Source of the DNA: CAZAYP01 sp964489425 [NCBI: uncultured Verrucomicrobiota bacterium]
Lineage (GTDB): Bacteria > Verrucomicrobiota > Kiritimatiellia > RZYC01
Length of the DNA stretch: 64,000 nucleotides
Direction: 5' to 3'
NCBI GenBank assembly: GCA_964489425.1
Contig: CAZAYP010000024.1
Span: 6,407 to 70,406 of the forward strand
The notes below the pieces were generated by a model. It searched no databases and was not told the DNA's origin. It was given only the letters and a program-made list of their open reading frames with translations. Position numbers and translations under genes: made by a program. Each line of letters opens with the position of its first letter. Positions within the stretch are counted from its first letter, which is position 1. This document shows positions 40,695 to 49,571 of this stretch, one piece after another.

Positions 40695-41702
40695 TTATTC
40701 ATAATCCGCCGGGTCCACGCGGTCGTTTCTTTGCAGGGCCCGCTTCAACCGCCGGCCCAGGACGTCCGCCCAGCGGTCCGGCGGCAGGCCGCTGCCGGGT
40801 TTTTTCAGTGCCAGGTCATGGGCCTGCAACACGGTTCCGGCCGCGAGATCGCGCGCCGCGACAATGCTTTTGCCGAAGGTGCGGCGCAAGTCCGCCTTTT
40901 CCGCGGCCACGGCGTCTTTGTCAACGGGATGGGCTTGCGCCGTTTCCAGGAACCGGATCCCGGTGACCAGTTGCGCCAACTCGTCCGGGGTCAGCGAGGC
41001 GGGCACGTCCGGCCCGAACATGTCCCGGCTGAACGCCACGTGCACTTCCACCAGGCTGGCGCCCAGCATCACCGCGCCGAGGCCCGGGTAGATGGTACCG
41101 GAATGGTCGGACAGTCCCACGGGGCAGCCGTAGCGCTCCCGAAACGTGGACAACAGGTTGAACCCGATCTTTTCGGGCGGGCAGGGATACTCGGTGGTGC
41201 ATTGCAACACGGTCAGCGGACGGTCGAGGTCCTTGATCCGTGCGACGGCGGCATCGATCTCTGCCAACGGGCTCATGCCGGTCGAGAGGATGAACGGCTG
41301 GCCGCCGCGCGCCATGGCGGTGAGCATGGGCTGGTTGTTGACCTCGCCGGAGGCGATCTTCCACGCCCAGACGCCGACCCGCTCCAGCAGTTCCACGGCC
41401 GCCAACGAGAAGGGCGAGCTCAGGAACCGCAGGCGCTTGTCCTCCGCGTGTTGGCGCAGGCCGCGCCACTGGTCTTCGGTGAACTCCATGCGCTTCCAGT
41501 AATCGAAACGCGAGGCGTCCTGGCGGCTGAACTTCACGCGCCATGGTTCGTCCGGCGTGCTCTCGGCGTCGGCGATATGGGTCTGGAACTTGATGGCGTC
41601 CGCCCCGGCGCGGGCCACGGCGTCGATGAACGCGTGGGCCTGGCCGAGGCTGCCGTCGTGAGCCTGGGCGACTTCAGCGACAATCAGGCAGGATGGGGGC
41701 AT
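40695..41702 (-). CDS. neuB: N-acylneuraminate (nonulosonate) synthase, second copy
   Basis: 335 residues: TIM barrel plus SAF domain. Motifs: IVAEVAQAHDGSLGQAH, DAIKFQTHIADAEST, WKIASGEVNNQPML, STGMSPL, VGLSDHSGTIYPGLGAV, VEVHVAFSRDMFGPDVPASL; SAF part ALKKPGSGLPPDRWADVLG. The EKHF of other NeuB proteins is EVHV here, as in the branch that includes some PseI/LegI-like and NeuB-like synthases. It overlaps the polymerase gene end by 29 bases. Confidence 0.92.
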   Translation of the reverse strand: MPPSCLIVAEVAQAHDGSLGQAHAFIDAVARAGADAIKFQTHIADAESTPDEPWRVKFSRQDASRFDYWKRMEFTEDQWRGLRQHAEDKRLRFLSSPFSLAAVELLERVGVWAWKIASGEVNNQPMLTAMARGGQPFILSTGMSPLAEIDAAVARIKDLDRPLTVLQCTTEYPCPPEKIGFNLLSTFRERYGCPVGLSDHSGTIYPGLGAVMLGASLVEVHVAFSRDMFGPDVPASLTPDELAQLVTGIRFLETAQAHPVDKDAVAAEKADLRRTFGKSIVAARDLAAGTVLQAHDLALKKPGSGLPPDRWADVLGRRLKRALQRNDRVDPADYE

Positions 41703-43203
41703 GGGTGGTTTGAACCTCGGGGGCTGACCCCTTCCGTCCGCGCGGGCGGGTATGGGTCACTTCATATTGCAGGGCCAGAGAGATGAAGAAAAGGTAGTTG
41801 ATCACCCCGGAAATGATCTCGGTATTGGAGATGAAGCTGCCTCCGGTGATGTTGCTCAAGACCAGGTAGAGCGCTACGCCGGCAAACAACGCGTGACCCA
41901 GTTCCCAGTGGGTTTTGTCGAGGCAAGCGGCCGCGGGCCGCCGGAACCACGAAACCATGGCGCCCAAGAACCCGAGGAAAATCAGGAACGTGAACACCCC
42001 CTGACCCACCAGCATATCCATGGCCAGGTTGTGGCAGTCGAAGTTCAGCCCGATGGCCATTTCCATCTGGCTCGGGGTGTTTCCGGCGCCCACGCCCAAG
42101 GGCCAGTGCTCGGCCAGAAGTTGCATGGCGCCGCCAAACAGGACGGTGCGCGGGTCGTCGCGGGTGTGGGCCATCATGTCGTCAAACCCGCCCGCGCCGG
42201 TCGCTCCAAACAGGCGCTGGGACAGGAAGTCGGCAAACGCCTCGAACTGGACCAGGTGGACGAGCAGCAGCGCCGCCGCGGCCATGGCAAACGCCATGAG
42301 CAGGGACCACCAGATGATTTGCCGCCCGCGCAGCCGCCAGATGTAGAGCCACATGTAGGCCACCGCCAGCCCCAGGGTCAGGAACACACCGCGCGATAGG
42401 GTGGCAAGGTCGATGAAGGTGATCGCGATCAGCAGGGCGGCCAGCAGGGAGCGGCGCACCCCGATGTTGTATTTCTTGTTGATCAGCAGCCAGAATAAAA
42501 GCGGGACGATGAAGATGGTCACCGCGCTGAACGAGGCCGCGGAGTACAGACCCAACGGCAGCTTGTAGCCATACCGGTTGATAAACAGGTTCAGCACAGA
42601 GAAGGAGCCCAGCCCAATCATAACCAGGACCACGGAAGTCACGGCGTACAGCGCGGTCATGGCCAGCAGCAGGCGCACCGTCCGCCGGATGCCGTCCGGC
42701 AGCAGCAGGATCCGGTTGTGAATGATGTACAGGAACAGGCTGGGCCCAACCACGCTGGTCAGGTACGACGCCCACGACAGCGAGAAATCCTGGGTGGCGA
42801 TCAGGCTCAAGGTCTGGAAGAACAGCCACGCCACGTTGAGCTTGTTAACCCATGTGTTGCGGTGGGCGGTGGGCACCCGCATCAGGCCCAGCATGGTCAG
42901 CAGCAGCAGCGCCACTTGGATCAGCACGCGGTTGTTCGGCCCGACCACCGGCTGCAGGTACATCTCGAAGTAGGGCACAACCATCATCAGGACCAGCGTG
43001 GTGGCGACAAACTGGTCAAAGGCGGCCATCCACTTGTGCAGCAAGTAAGCCACCACGAGCATCCCGCCCATGCTGAAGAGCACCGCGCGGGTCTGGTACT
43101 GGTCCGGCACCAGGCCGGGCAGGTAGAACAGGTTGAAAAACACCAGGCCCAGGACGGCGGCCAGCAGGAAGATCGGCGTTATGATCCGGTCAATGTTTTG
43201 CAT
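41674..43203 (-). CDS. O-antigen polymerase/ligase-like membrane protein (Wzy-like)
   Basis: 509-residue protein with about 11-12 membrane helices and a large periplasmic loop before the conserved C-terminal region FGGAMQLLAEHWPLGVGAGNTPS, DCHNLAMDMLVGQGVFTFLI, typical of the Wzy_C/O-antigen ligase family. It polymerises or ligates repeat units in the periplasm. The start at 43203 (MQNIDRIITPIFLL) puts the first membrane helix at the N-terminus; the open frame to 43266 adds a hydrophilic leader overlapping the next gene. Sequence alone cannot tell polymerase from ligase. Confidence 0.82.
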   Translation of the reverse strand: MQNIDRIITPIFLLAAVLGLVFFNLFYLPGLVPDQYQTRAVLFSMGGMLVVAYLLHKWMAAFDQFVATTLVLMMVVPYFEMYLQPVVGPNNRVLIQVALLLLTMLGLMRVPTAHRNTWVNKLNVAWLFFQTLSLIATQDFSLSWASYLTSVVGPSLFLYIIHNRILLLPDGIRRTVRLLLAMTALYAVTSVVLVMIGLGSFSVLNLFINRYGYKLPLGLYSAASFSAVTIFIVPLLFWLLINKKYNIGVRRSLLAALLIAITFIDLATLSRGVFLTLGLAVAYMWLYIWRLRGRQIIWWSLLMAFAMAAAALLLVHLVQFEAFADFLSQRLFGATGAGGFDDMMAHTRDDPRTVLFGGAMQLLAEHWPLGVGAGNTPSQMEMAIGLNFDCHNLAMDMLVGQGVFTFLIFLGFLGAMVSWFRRPAAACLDKTHWELGHALFAGVALYLVLSNITGGSFISNTEIISGVINYLFFISLALQYEVTHTRPRGRKGSAPEVQTTHAPILPDCR

Positions 43204-44326
43204 GCGAGGGGTCCGGAGGGGATCCGAGGATTCCGGCCAGGACGCGGGCGATGCGCGCGCCAGCATGTCCGTCCCACCCTTGGGGCCGGCGGGTCGTGGG
43301 GCGCGGGGTGGTTAATGCACGCGTGCACTCGGCGCGCAGTCGATCCGGGTCGCGGCCCACCAGGACGTTGGTGCCCTGCGTCACGGTGACCGGCCGCTCC
43401 GTGTTGTCGCGGAAGGTCAGGCAAGGCACGCCCAGCCAGGTGGTCTCTTCCTGCACACCGCCGGAGTCGGTGACGACCAGCCGCGCGTTCTTTTCCAGCC
43501 AGAGGAACTCCAGGTAACCCAGCGGAGGCATCATCAGCAGGCGGTTGGGCGGGGCGCCCAACCCCAGGCGATCGAGGCGCGCGCGGGTCCGGGGGTGGAC
43601 GGGAAACACGACCGGCCGTTCGCGACTAAGTTCCACCAGCGTTTTGTACAGCGGGCCCAGCACCTTGTCATCATCCACGGTGCCTGGGCGGTGCAGCGTG
43701 ACCAATACATGCTCGCCGTCCAGCGCCAAGCCTGCGGGCGGGACCGCCAAGTCAACCAGGCGGGCCAGCGTATCGATCATCGTGTTGCCCACGAAATGGA
43801 TTTTTCCCGCCGCCACCCCTTCCCGCAGCAGGTGGGTCTCGGCCTCGGGCGACGTGATAAAGCAGTAGTCCGCCAGCTGGTCGGTGACCAGGCGGTTGAT
43901 CTCCTCGGGCATGGTGCGGTCAAAGGATCGCAGGCCCGCCTCCACGTGGGCGATGGGAATGCCCAGCTTGACCGCCACCAGCGCGCAAGCGGCCGTGGAA
44001 TTGACGTCGCCGTAGACCACCACGAGACTGGGGTGCTGCGCAAGCAGCGCCGGCTCCACGCGCAGCATGATGTGGGCGGTCTGGGCCGCGTGCGTGCCGG
44101 AGCCCACCTCCAGGTTGATGTCCGGCCGCGGCATACCGAGCTGCCGGAAAAAGACATCGGACATGTTGTCGTCGTAGTGCTGGCCGGTGTGGACCAGCAC
44201 CTGGCGCACGCCGGGCGCGGTTTCCGCCAGCGCGGCCATGACCGGCGCCGCTTTCATGAAGTTGGGCCGGGCGCCCACAACGTGCAGGACCGTGGCGGGC
44301 CGGGGCGTGGCAGGCGCCGGGGACAT
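43190..44326 (-). CDS. wecB: UDP-GlcNAc 2-epimerase, non-hydrolysing (WecB-like)
   Basis: 378-residue GT-B-like epimerase interconverting UDP-GlcNAc and UDP-ManNAc. Motifs: HVVGARPNFMKAAPVMAAL, VVVYGDVNSTAACALVA, HVEAGLRSFDRTMPEEINR, VLVTLHRPG, VTDSGGVQEETTWLGVPCL, and RDNTERPVTV. HVEAGLRS and EETTWLG mark the WecB type and separate it from the two NeuC genes. It could feed a ManNAc-containing unit. Confidence 0.93.
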   Translation of the reverse strand: MSPAPATPRPATVLHVVGARPNFMKAAPVMAALAETAPGVRQVLVHTGQHYDDNMSDVFFRQLGMPRPDINLEVGSGTHAAQTAHIMLRVEPALLAQHPSLVVVYGDVNSTAACALVAVKLGIPIAHVEAGLRSFDRTMPEEINRLVTDQLADYCFITSPEAETHLLREGVAAGKIHFVGNTMIDTLARLVDLAVPPAGLALDGEHVLVTLHRPGTVDDDKVLGPLYKTLVELSRERPVVFPVHPRTRARLDRLGLGAPPNRLLMMPPLGYLEFLWLEKNARLVVTDSGGVQEETTWLGVPCLTFRDNTERPVTVTQGTNVLVGRDPDRLRAECTRALTTPRPTTRRPQGWDGHAGARIARVLAGILGSPPDPSHAKH

Positions 44327-44328
44327 GG

Positions 44329-44775
44329 TCAGGCCCGGCCCCCTTGAGGCTCGGCGGATCCGTCCGCTGCGAACCGGACGGTGTCCTGCTCGCCGGCAAA
44401 CGGACCCTGCTTGACCTCCACCAGGCTGGTCTCCTCAAGCATCTCGAAAGCATGCCCGCCGCCGCAGAGCAGGATCAGGTCGCCGGTAACCAGCACCGGC
44501 GACTGAACCAACTGGCGCTGCGAGTTAAACAGGCTGACCCGGACCCGGCCCTTGCGGACCCACAGCACCTCCTGGGTGTACAGCACCTGGCGCGACATCA
44601 ACACATGGGCGTGGGGCAAGATCTTCTTGCCTGCCGGATGGCGCATGATGGCCAGTTGCTGGGACAAGGCGGGTGGGGTAAGGAAGTGCAGGCCGGGCTC
44701 ATCGAAACCTGCGCGCACGATCAAGGCAATGGGTTCCATGCCGTCAACGATGGTTTCAAGCTGGGGGTGTTTCAT
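44329..44775 (-). CDS. Cupin-fold protein, possible sugar-modifying enzyme
   Basis: 148 residues forming one beta-barrel of the cupin type: AGKKILPHAHVLMSRQVLYTQEVLWVRKGRVRVSLFNSQ, with the central metal-site-like PHAH and a later CGGGHAFEMLEETSLVEVKQGPF. WxcM-like and other cupins in polysaccharide loci act as epimerases or isomerases. It lies between WecB and the perosamine-synthase-like aminotransferase. Only the fold is firm. Confidence 0.72.
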   Translation of the reverse strand: MKHPQLETIVDGMEPIALIVRAGFDEPGLHFLTPPALSQQLAIMRHPAGKKILPHAHVLMSRQVLYTQEVLWVRKGRVRVSLFNSQRQLVQSPVLVTGDLILLCGGGHAFEMLEETSLVEVKQGPFAGEQDTVRFAADGSAEPQGGRA

Positions 44776-44791
44776 GTGTCCTTCCCGGCGT

Positions 44792-45919
44792 CTATGCCGC
44801 CTTGGCGCCCAAGATGGTGTGGAGGGCCCGGACGACTTCGTCGATCTGGGCGTCGGTGATCGCCTGGCCGCTGGGCAGGTACAGGCCGCGCCGGTAGATG
44901 CGCGCGGTCACCGGGCAGGCGGCATCGGCGAACAGGCCCATGCGGCGGTACACCGGCTGCTCGTGCAGGCCCATGAAAAATGGGCGGGTTTGGACCCCGG
45001 CGGCATCGAGGCGCCGCGCCAGCTCAAAGGCATCGAAGTCCACGGTCTCGTCCAGCAGCACGGCATACATCCAGACGGACGAGCGGGCCCAGGGCTCGAC
45101 GTGGGGCTGGCGCAGCGGCAGCCCGGCCAAGCCCGCGTTGTAGCGGGCCGCCATCGCGAGCTTGCGGGCCAGCAGCTCATCCACCCGCTCCAGTTGCGCG
45201 CAACCGATGGCGGCCTGGACGTTGGTGATCCGGAAGTTCCACCCCCGGTCCTCGTGGCGGAACCGTTCGCGGGCCCCGAAGCACAGGTTGCGTCGCGCCC
45301 GCAGGCGCTCTGCCAGGACGTCGTCATCCGTCAGCACCATGCCGCCCTCGCCGCAGGTGATATTCTTGTTGGCGTAAAACGAGAAGCAGGCGAGATCGCC
45401 AAACCCTCCGCAGCGGCTCCAGGCGCCGTTGACCTGGCATTCCGCGCCGTGGGCTTCCGCCGCGTCTTCCACGATGCGGAGCGCGTGTTGCGCCGCGATC
45501 TGCGCGATCTCCTGCATGGGTGCGGGGTGCCCGTAAATGTGGACTGGCATCATGGCCACGGTCTGCGGGGTTATCCGCCGCCGGACATCGTCGGGATCAA
45601 GGCAGTAGGTGCGCGGATCGCAGTCTGCCAGCACCGGCCGCAGTTGGTTCCGCAAAACGGCTTCCAGGCAGCTGACAATGGTGAACGACGGCAGGATCAC
45701 CTCGCCGCCGGCCGGCAGGTTCAAGGCGGAAACCGCCAGCTCCAGCGCCACGGTCCCGTTGCACACCGCCACGCCATGCTTCCGGCCGCAATAACCGGCC
45801 CAGCCTTGTTCAAACCGCTCGATGTATTGGCCGGCCGAAGATATCCAGCCGGTGCGCACGCAATCCGCCACGTACTCCTGTTCGCGGCCGTTCAGCAGCG
45901 GCTCATTGACGGGGATCAT
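44792..45919 (-). CDS. DegT/DnrJ/EryC1 aminotransferase (perosamine synthase-like)
   Basis: 375-residue PLP aminotransferase. N-terminus IPVNEPLLNGREQEYVADCV, then RTGWISSAGQYIERFE, VAVCNGTVALELAVSAL, VHIYGHPAPM, IVEDAAEAHGAE, and the PLP lysine in CFSFYANKNITCGEGG (K185). These signatures match GDP-perosamine synthases and LegC-like 4-aminotransferases. It forms a 4-amino sugar from a 4-keto nucleotide sugar, such as one from the epimerase/dehydratase gene upstream. With NeuB at 48114 it could form a legionaminic-type pathway. Confidence 0.9.
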   Translation of the reverse strand: MIPVNEPLLNGREQEYVADCVRTGWISSAGQYIERFEQGWAGYCGRKHGVAVCNGTVALELAVSALNLPAGGEVILPSFTIVSCLEAVLRNQLRPVLADCDPRTYCLDPDDVRRRITPQTVAMMPVHIYGHPAPMQEIAQIAAQHALRIVEDAAEAHGAECQVNGAWSRCGGFGDLACFSFYANKNITCGEGGMVLTDDDVLAERLRARRNLCFGARERFRHEDRGWNFRITNVQAAIGCAQLERVDELLARKLAMAARYNAGLAGLPLRQPHVEPWARSSVWMYAVLLDETVDFDAFELARRLDAAGVQTRPFFMGLHEQPVYRRMGLFADAACPVTARIYRRGLYLPSGQAITDAQIDEVVRALHTILGAKAA

Positions 45920-45977
45920 GGGTGGTCCACGAGTTCATGGTTCCGGTTGTCTGGTTGGTGGCCGCTGAAACGCCGAT

Positions 45978-46967
45978 TCAGCGCGCCTGTGCCCGGAAGT
46001 GGGCGATGATGTTGTCCAGGATCGCATCCAGCGACATGCGCGGCGCAAACCCGATCAGGCCCTGCAACTTTTTCAGGCTGGGCACCCGGCGGGGCATGTC
46101 CTCAAAGTCCTGGTTGTACACCTGCTCGTACGGGATGTTCTGGATGGTCGAGCGCGACCCGGTCTTGGCGATGATCCGTTCCGCGAGCTGGCGCACGCTG
46201 ACTTCTTCGACCCCGCCGATGTTGACCACCTCGCCGTAGGCCGCCGGCGTGATGATCAGTTTCATCAGGGCCGGGCACACCTCGGAGACGTGGGTGAAGG
46301 TGCGCGACTGGCTGCCGTCGCCGAACACGGTGATGGGCTCATTTTTCAACGCCTGCTGGACAAAGCGCGGGATCACCATGCCGTATTCGCCGGTCTGGCG
46401 CGGGCCCACGGTGTTGAACAGCCGCACCACGATCGTAGGCAGTTGGTGGCTGCGGTAGTAGGCGATGGCGGTGAACTCGTCCATCAGCTTGGACGCCGCA
46501 TAGCACCAGCGCGCCTTGTGGGAGGCGCCGAACACGATGTCGTCCTCCTCGGCCAGCGGGGCGTTCTCCTGCTTGCCATAGGCCTCGGACGTGGAGGCAA
46601 TCAGCACCTTTTTGCGGAACTTGCCACACATGCGCAGGATCAGCTCCGTGCCCATGATGTTGGTGGTGATGGCCGCCAGCGGGTTTTCCAAAATGTACTT
46701 CACGCCCACGGCCGCCGCGAGGTGGAAGACCATGTCGCAAGTGCCCACCAGCTCCAGGGTGATGTTCTCGTTGAAGATGGTGTCCGTGTACATATGAAAC
46801 CGGCGCTTGTACTCCGGGTTTTCCTGGAGATGCCGGACGTTGTCCAGGCGCCCCGTGGACAGGTCGTCGATGACATACACCTCGGCGCCCGCCTTGAGGT
46901 ACTCCTCGGCCAGGTGGCTGCCGATGAACCCTGCGCCGCCGGTGATCAATACTCTTTTATCTGTCAT
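45978..46967 (-). CDS. NAD-dependent sugar epimerase/dehydratase
   Basis: 329-residue extended SDR. Cofactor motif LITGGAGFIGSHLAEE (8-23), IASTSEAYGK, and the catalytic YAASK (156-160). HLAAAVGVKYILENPL and RLFNTVGPRQTGEYGMVIP resemble UDP-glucose 4-epimerase/UDP-glucuronate decarboxylase-like members. It makes or rearranges a nucleotide sugar used by the aminotransferase gene downstream. The exact reaction is not assigned. Confidence 0.9.
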   Translation of the reverse strand: MTDKRVLITGGAGFIGSHLAEEYLKAGAEVYVIDDLSTGRLDNVRHLQENPEYKRRFHMYTDTIFNENITLELVGTCDMVFHLAAAVGVKYILENPLAAITTNIMGTELILRMCGKFRKKVLIASTSEAYGKQENAPLAEEDDIVFGASHKARWCYAASKLMDEFTAIAYYRSHQLPTIVVRLFNTVGPRQTGEYGMVIPRFVQQALKNEPITVFGDGSQSRTFTHVSEVCPALMKLIITPAAYGEVVNIGGVEEVSVRQLAERIIAKTGSRSTIQNIPYEQVYNQDFEDMPRRVPSLKKLQGLIGFAPRMSLDAILDNIIAHFRAQAR

Positions 46968-46979
46968 GGGTTACCTCGC

Positions 46980-47570
46980 TCAATGGGCTGGTGCTGATTT
47001 AGCTAAACTTCCGGCCGCCGGCTCAAGCTCCCACGCGGCCCAAAAATGCTGCGTGGCTTGCTGAAATTGTTCGGTCACCTCGGGAATCGCCGGCACCCGC
47101 GCCGCGGCCAGGCCCTCCTGGATTTGCCCGGCGGTTAAGCCGGCGGCCCGTGCAATGAACAGCGCATCCTGCAGGTCCTGGGGATCGGCCCGCATCAGCT
47201 TGCTCAACAGCAAATCCATGTCCGCGAGGCGGAAGACGCGCAACATGCTGAATGCAATCCCAATGGCTTGGCGCCGGGCGCGCCAGTCCGGCCGCAGAAT
47301 GACCTGATCCTCGGTGAACAGGTGGCTGATGTAGAGCCCGGTGGGCGCCAACGCCTGGTTCGCGCCATCGATCGCCTCCCAGAAGTTCCCGGCTTGCAGC
47401 AACCGCTCGGCCTGGCCTTCCCACAGGATGGCATCGACATCCAGGCTCAGCAGCGCATCTGCCGGCGGCGTGGCAAAGCCCAACTGGATGGCCGCGCGGC
47501 CATAGAGCGTCAGGTCAACCTCCGTGGTCAGGCGGGCGTCCAAGGCCTGCAGGATGGTCAGCGCGTTCAT
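46980..47570 (-). CDS. DUF6036-like nucleotidyltransferase-fold protein
   Basis: 196 residues. The segment LTLYGRAAIQLGF followed by LLSLDVDAILWEGQ recalls the AbiEii/DUF6036 nucleotidyltransferase fold, where the DxD binds metal. The C-terminal helices AAGLTAGQIQEGLAAARVP are unfamiliar. Its ATG is directly next to the stop of the upstream gene (one base between), so they are translated together. AbiEii-like proteins can be toxins of toxin-antitoxin or phage-defence pairs; function here is open. Confidence 0.6.
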   Translation of the reverse strand: MNALTILQALDARLTTEVDLTLYGRAAIQLGFATPPADALLSLDVDAILWEGQAERLLQAGNFWEAIDGANQALAPTGLYISHLFTEDQVILRPDWRARRQAIGIAFSMLRVFRLADMDLLLSKLMRADPQDLQDALFIARAAGLTAGQIQEGLAAARVPAIPEVTEQFQQATQHFWAAWELEPAAGSLAKSAPAH

Positions 47571-47571
47571 G

Positions 47572-48117
47572 TCAGGAAACCAGCCGCCAGCCGGCGGCGT
47601 TGGGCCGGCCCGGCATCATGATCGGCTCGCCCAGCCGCGTCCAATGGATCAACGGCGAGCGCAAGGCGGGCTGCTTGTCCAAGGCCTGGTGGATTTGCTG
47701 CCACGCCGGATGCCCGGGATCTACCCGCAACGCCTGGCGGGCCAACTCGGCCAGCACCGGCTGGGTGCGCTCCATGCGGGCCAGGCGTAACAGCCGCGCC
47801 AGATCGAGGCCCGGCCGGCTGATACGCTGCGCGGCCAGGCGCAGGATCTGGGGGCGGTCCTGGCTTTGCGGCTGGCATAAAGCAGTGACCCATTCTTCAT
47901 CGCTCAACAGGTCTGGCGTGGGCATCTCCGTGGCGTCGGCCACGGGGCCGCCGGCACGAAACACCACGCGCACCCCGCGATGGTTGGCCAGATCCACCAG
48001 CCAATCTTCCATCGTCGTGGCTTGCGGCGCCGGATAGTCGCGCATCAAGCGCAGGATTTTGTGGCGCAACGGCGAGACCGTCATCGTCACCCCCAGGCGG
48101 TCTCCAAGCCGGTTCAT
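47572..48117 (-). CDS. Unrecognised 181-residue protein, coupled partner of the DUF6036-like gene
   Basis: I do not recognise the family. The start overlaps the NeuB stop by four bases (ATGA) and the stop is one base from the next start, so three genes are translationally linked. The protein begins with SPLRHKILRLMRDYPAP, which could be a DNA- or RNA-binding helix, and continues with Leu-rich helices (LDLARLLRLARMERTQPVL). No signal peptide or membrane segment. By position it may be the antitoxin or regulator for the downstream nucleotidyltransferase-like protein. Confidence 0.6.
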   Translation of the reverse strand: MNRLGDRLGVTMTVSPLRHKILRLMRDYPAPQATTMEDWLVDLANHRGVRVVFRAGGPVADATEMPTPDLLSDEEWVTALCQPQSQDRPQILRLAAQRISRPGLDLARLLRLARMERTQPVLAELARQALRVDPGHPAWQQIHQALDKQPALRSPLIHWTRLGEPIMMPGRPNAAGWRLVS

Positions 48118-49289
48118 GAAACCTTGTCATCTTCCCGGCCCGGGGCGGAGGCGCCGCGAGCAGGCTGGGGTGTGGCCCAATCAATATCCGCCAGGGTCAA
48201 CAGGGTGTCCGGCGCCAGGTCGCGCGTTGTGCGGCGGCCCACGACGCGTTCGAACCACGCCGGGTCCAGGCCTGTGCCCGGCCGTTTGCATGCGACATGT
48301 TCCGGCCGCAGGACGGCGCCGGCGCGCAGGGCGGCGCGGCACACCAGGCTCTTGCGCACGTGCGCCCGGTTGGCCAGTTCGCTGGGCATGGGCCGCTTGT
48401 GGCCGTCGCCCAGGGCCAGCTCCACTTCGCGCACGGACTGCACCAGGCGCGCCAGCCCGGCCGGATCCAGCGATGCACCGTGGTCCGGCCCCGGCAGTCC
48501 GCAATCCAGGGTAAAATGTTTTTCGATAATGCACGCGCCGGCCGCCACGGCCCAGGGGCTGGCGCCCACGCCGGCCGTGTGGTCCGAGAATCCAACCGGG
48601 CAGCTGAACGCGCGGGCCATGGTCCAAATCGCGCGCAGGTTAGCCTCGGCCGGTGCCGCCGGGTACTCGGTGGTGCAGTGCAGCAACGCCAGCGGCACCG
48701 GCGGGTTGGCGTTGCTGAACACCTGCCAAGCCGCCTCCACCTCGCCCAGCGTGCACATGCCGGTGGCGAGGATCACGGGCTTGTTCTTGCGCACAACCTG
48801 GCGCAGGAACGGAAGGTTGGTGGTGTCCGTGGACCCGATTTTGTAAGCCGCCACGCCCAGCGCGTCCAGTGCCGACAAGCTCTTCTCCTCGTAGGGCGTA
48901 ACCAGGTACAGGATGCCCGCGGCCTCGCAATGCTGTTTCAGTTCAGCGTGTTGGGCGGGGGTCAGGGCCAGGGCGCGCAACATATCCAACTGGCTGCCGG
49001 CCGCGCCCGTGGTCTCGCGCTGGTACGGCGCTTTGCCCGCGCCGGCCGCCACCAGTTCCTCCGGGTCGAAGAGCTGGAACTTGACCGCGTCCGCCCGGGC
49101 CGCCCTGGCCGCGTCGATCAGGCGATGCGCCAAGTCCATGTGGCCGTTGTGGTTGACGCCCGCTTCGGCAATGATGAACACCGGGTGCCCGGGCCCGATC
49201 CGGCGGCCGGCGATATCAATCCAGTCAGCCACACGTCTCCCTGGGTGTGGCCCCATGGCAGACTTCGTCCCGGTCACTTCCGGGGCCAT
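48114..49289 (-). CDS. neuB: N-acylneuraminate (nonulosonate) synthase, third copy
   Basis: Up to 391 residues: TIM barrel plus SAF domain. Motifs: FIIAEAGVNHNGHMDLAHR, DAVKFQLFDPEELVA, YKIGSTDTTNLPFL, LATGMCTLGEV, VGFSDHTAGVGASPWAVAAG, EKHFTLDCGLPGPDHGASLD; SAF part VACKRPGTGLDPAWFERVVG. GLPGPDHGASLDP resembles LegI/PseI-like synthases. A GTG at 49232 with AGGGAG upstream gives a more usual length of 372. First gene of the long minus-strand run; the promoter-like site at 49360-49389 faces it. Confidence 0.92.
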   Translation of the reverse strand: MAPEVTGTKSAMGPHPGRRVADWIDIAGRRIGPGHPVFIIAEAGVNHNGHMDLAHRLIDAARAARADAVKFQLFDPEELVAAGAGKAPYQRETTGAAGSQLDMLRALALTPAQHAELKQHCEAAGILYLVTPYEEKSLSALDALGVAAYKIGSTDTTNLPFLRQVVRKNKPVILATGMCTLGEVEAAWQVFSNANPPVPLALLHCTTEYPAAPAEANLRAIWTMARAFSCPVGFSDHTAGVGASPWAVAAGACIIEKHFTLDCGLPGPDHGASLDPAGLARLVQSVREVELALGDGHKRPMPSELANRAHVRKSLVCRAALRAGAVLRPEHVACKRPGTGLDPAWFERVVGRRTTRDLAPDTLLTLADIDWATPQPARGASAPGREDDKVS

Positions 49290-49359
49290 GATCCGCGTTG
49301 CCCTCGAAAATGTTGCTCGTGCTCATAGGATGCCCCATGTTGTCAGCATGGAATGGCTA

Positions 49360-49389
49360 TATATATGTAGATATCCGGCGGATTGTCCA
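49360..49389 (-). promoter_or_regulatory. Promoter-like site for the minus-strand polysaccharide operon
   Basis: On the minus strand TGGACA (49389-49384), an 18-base spacer and TATATA (49365-49360). Predicted initiation is near 49352, about 60 bases ahead of the NeuB ATG at 49289. It lies in the 282-base gap between divergent genes, the most AT-rich part nearby. Confidence 0.4.
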
Positions 49390-49571
49390 TTATGAATTAG
49401 ATCAAACTCATCGGCCGGCATCCCGGCCGGCGGCGGGCGGCGCGATCGGTTTTGATAACTAGGGTATTGTTTCGCGGCCGGAATCGGGTACCATGGCGGC
49501 GCAATGGGATGCCCGCCCGGGCCGAAAGGGTGCCGGGCAAAGCCAGGGAAAAGGAGTCGCGCGGGTGCCAT

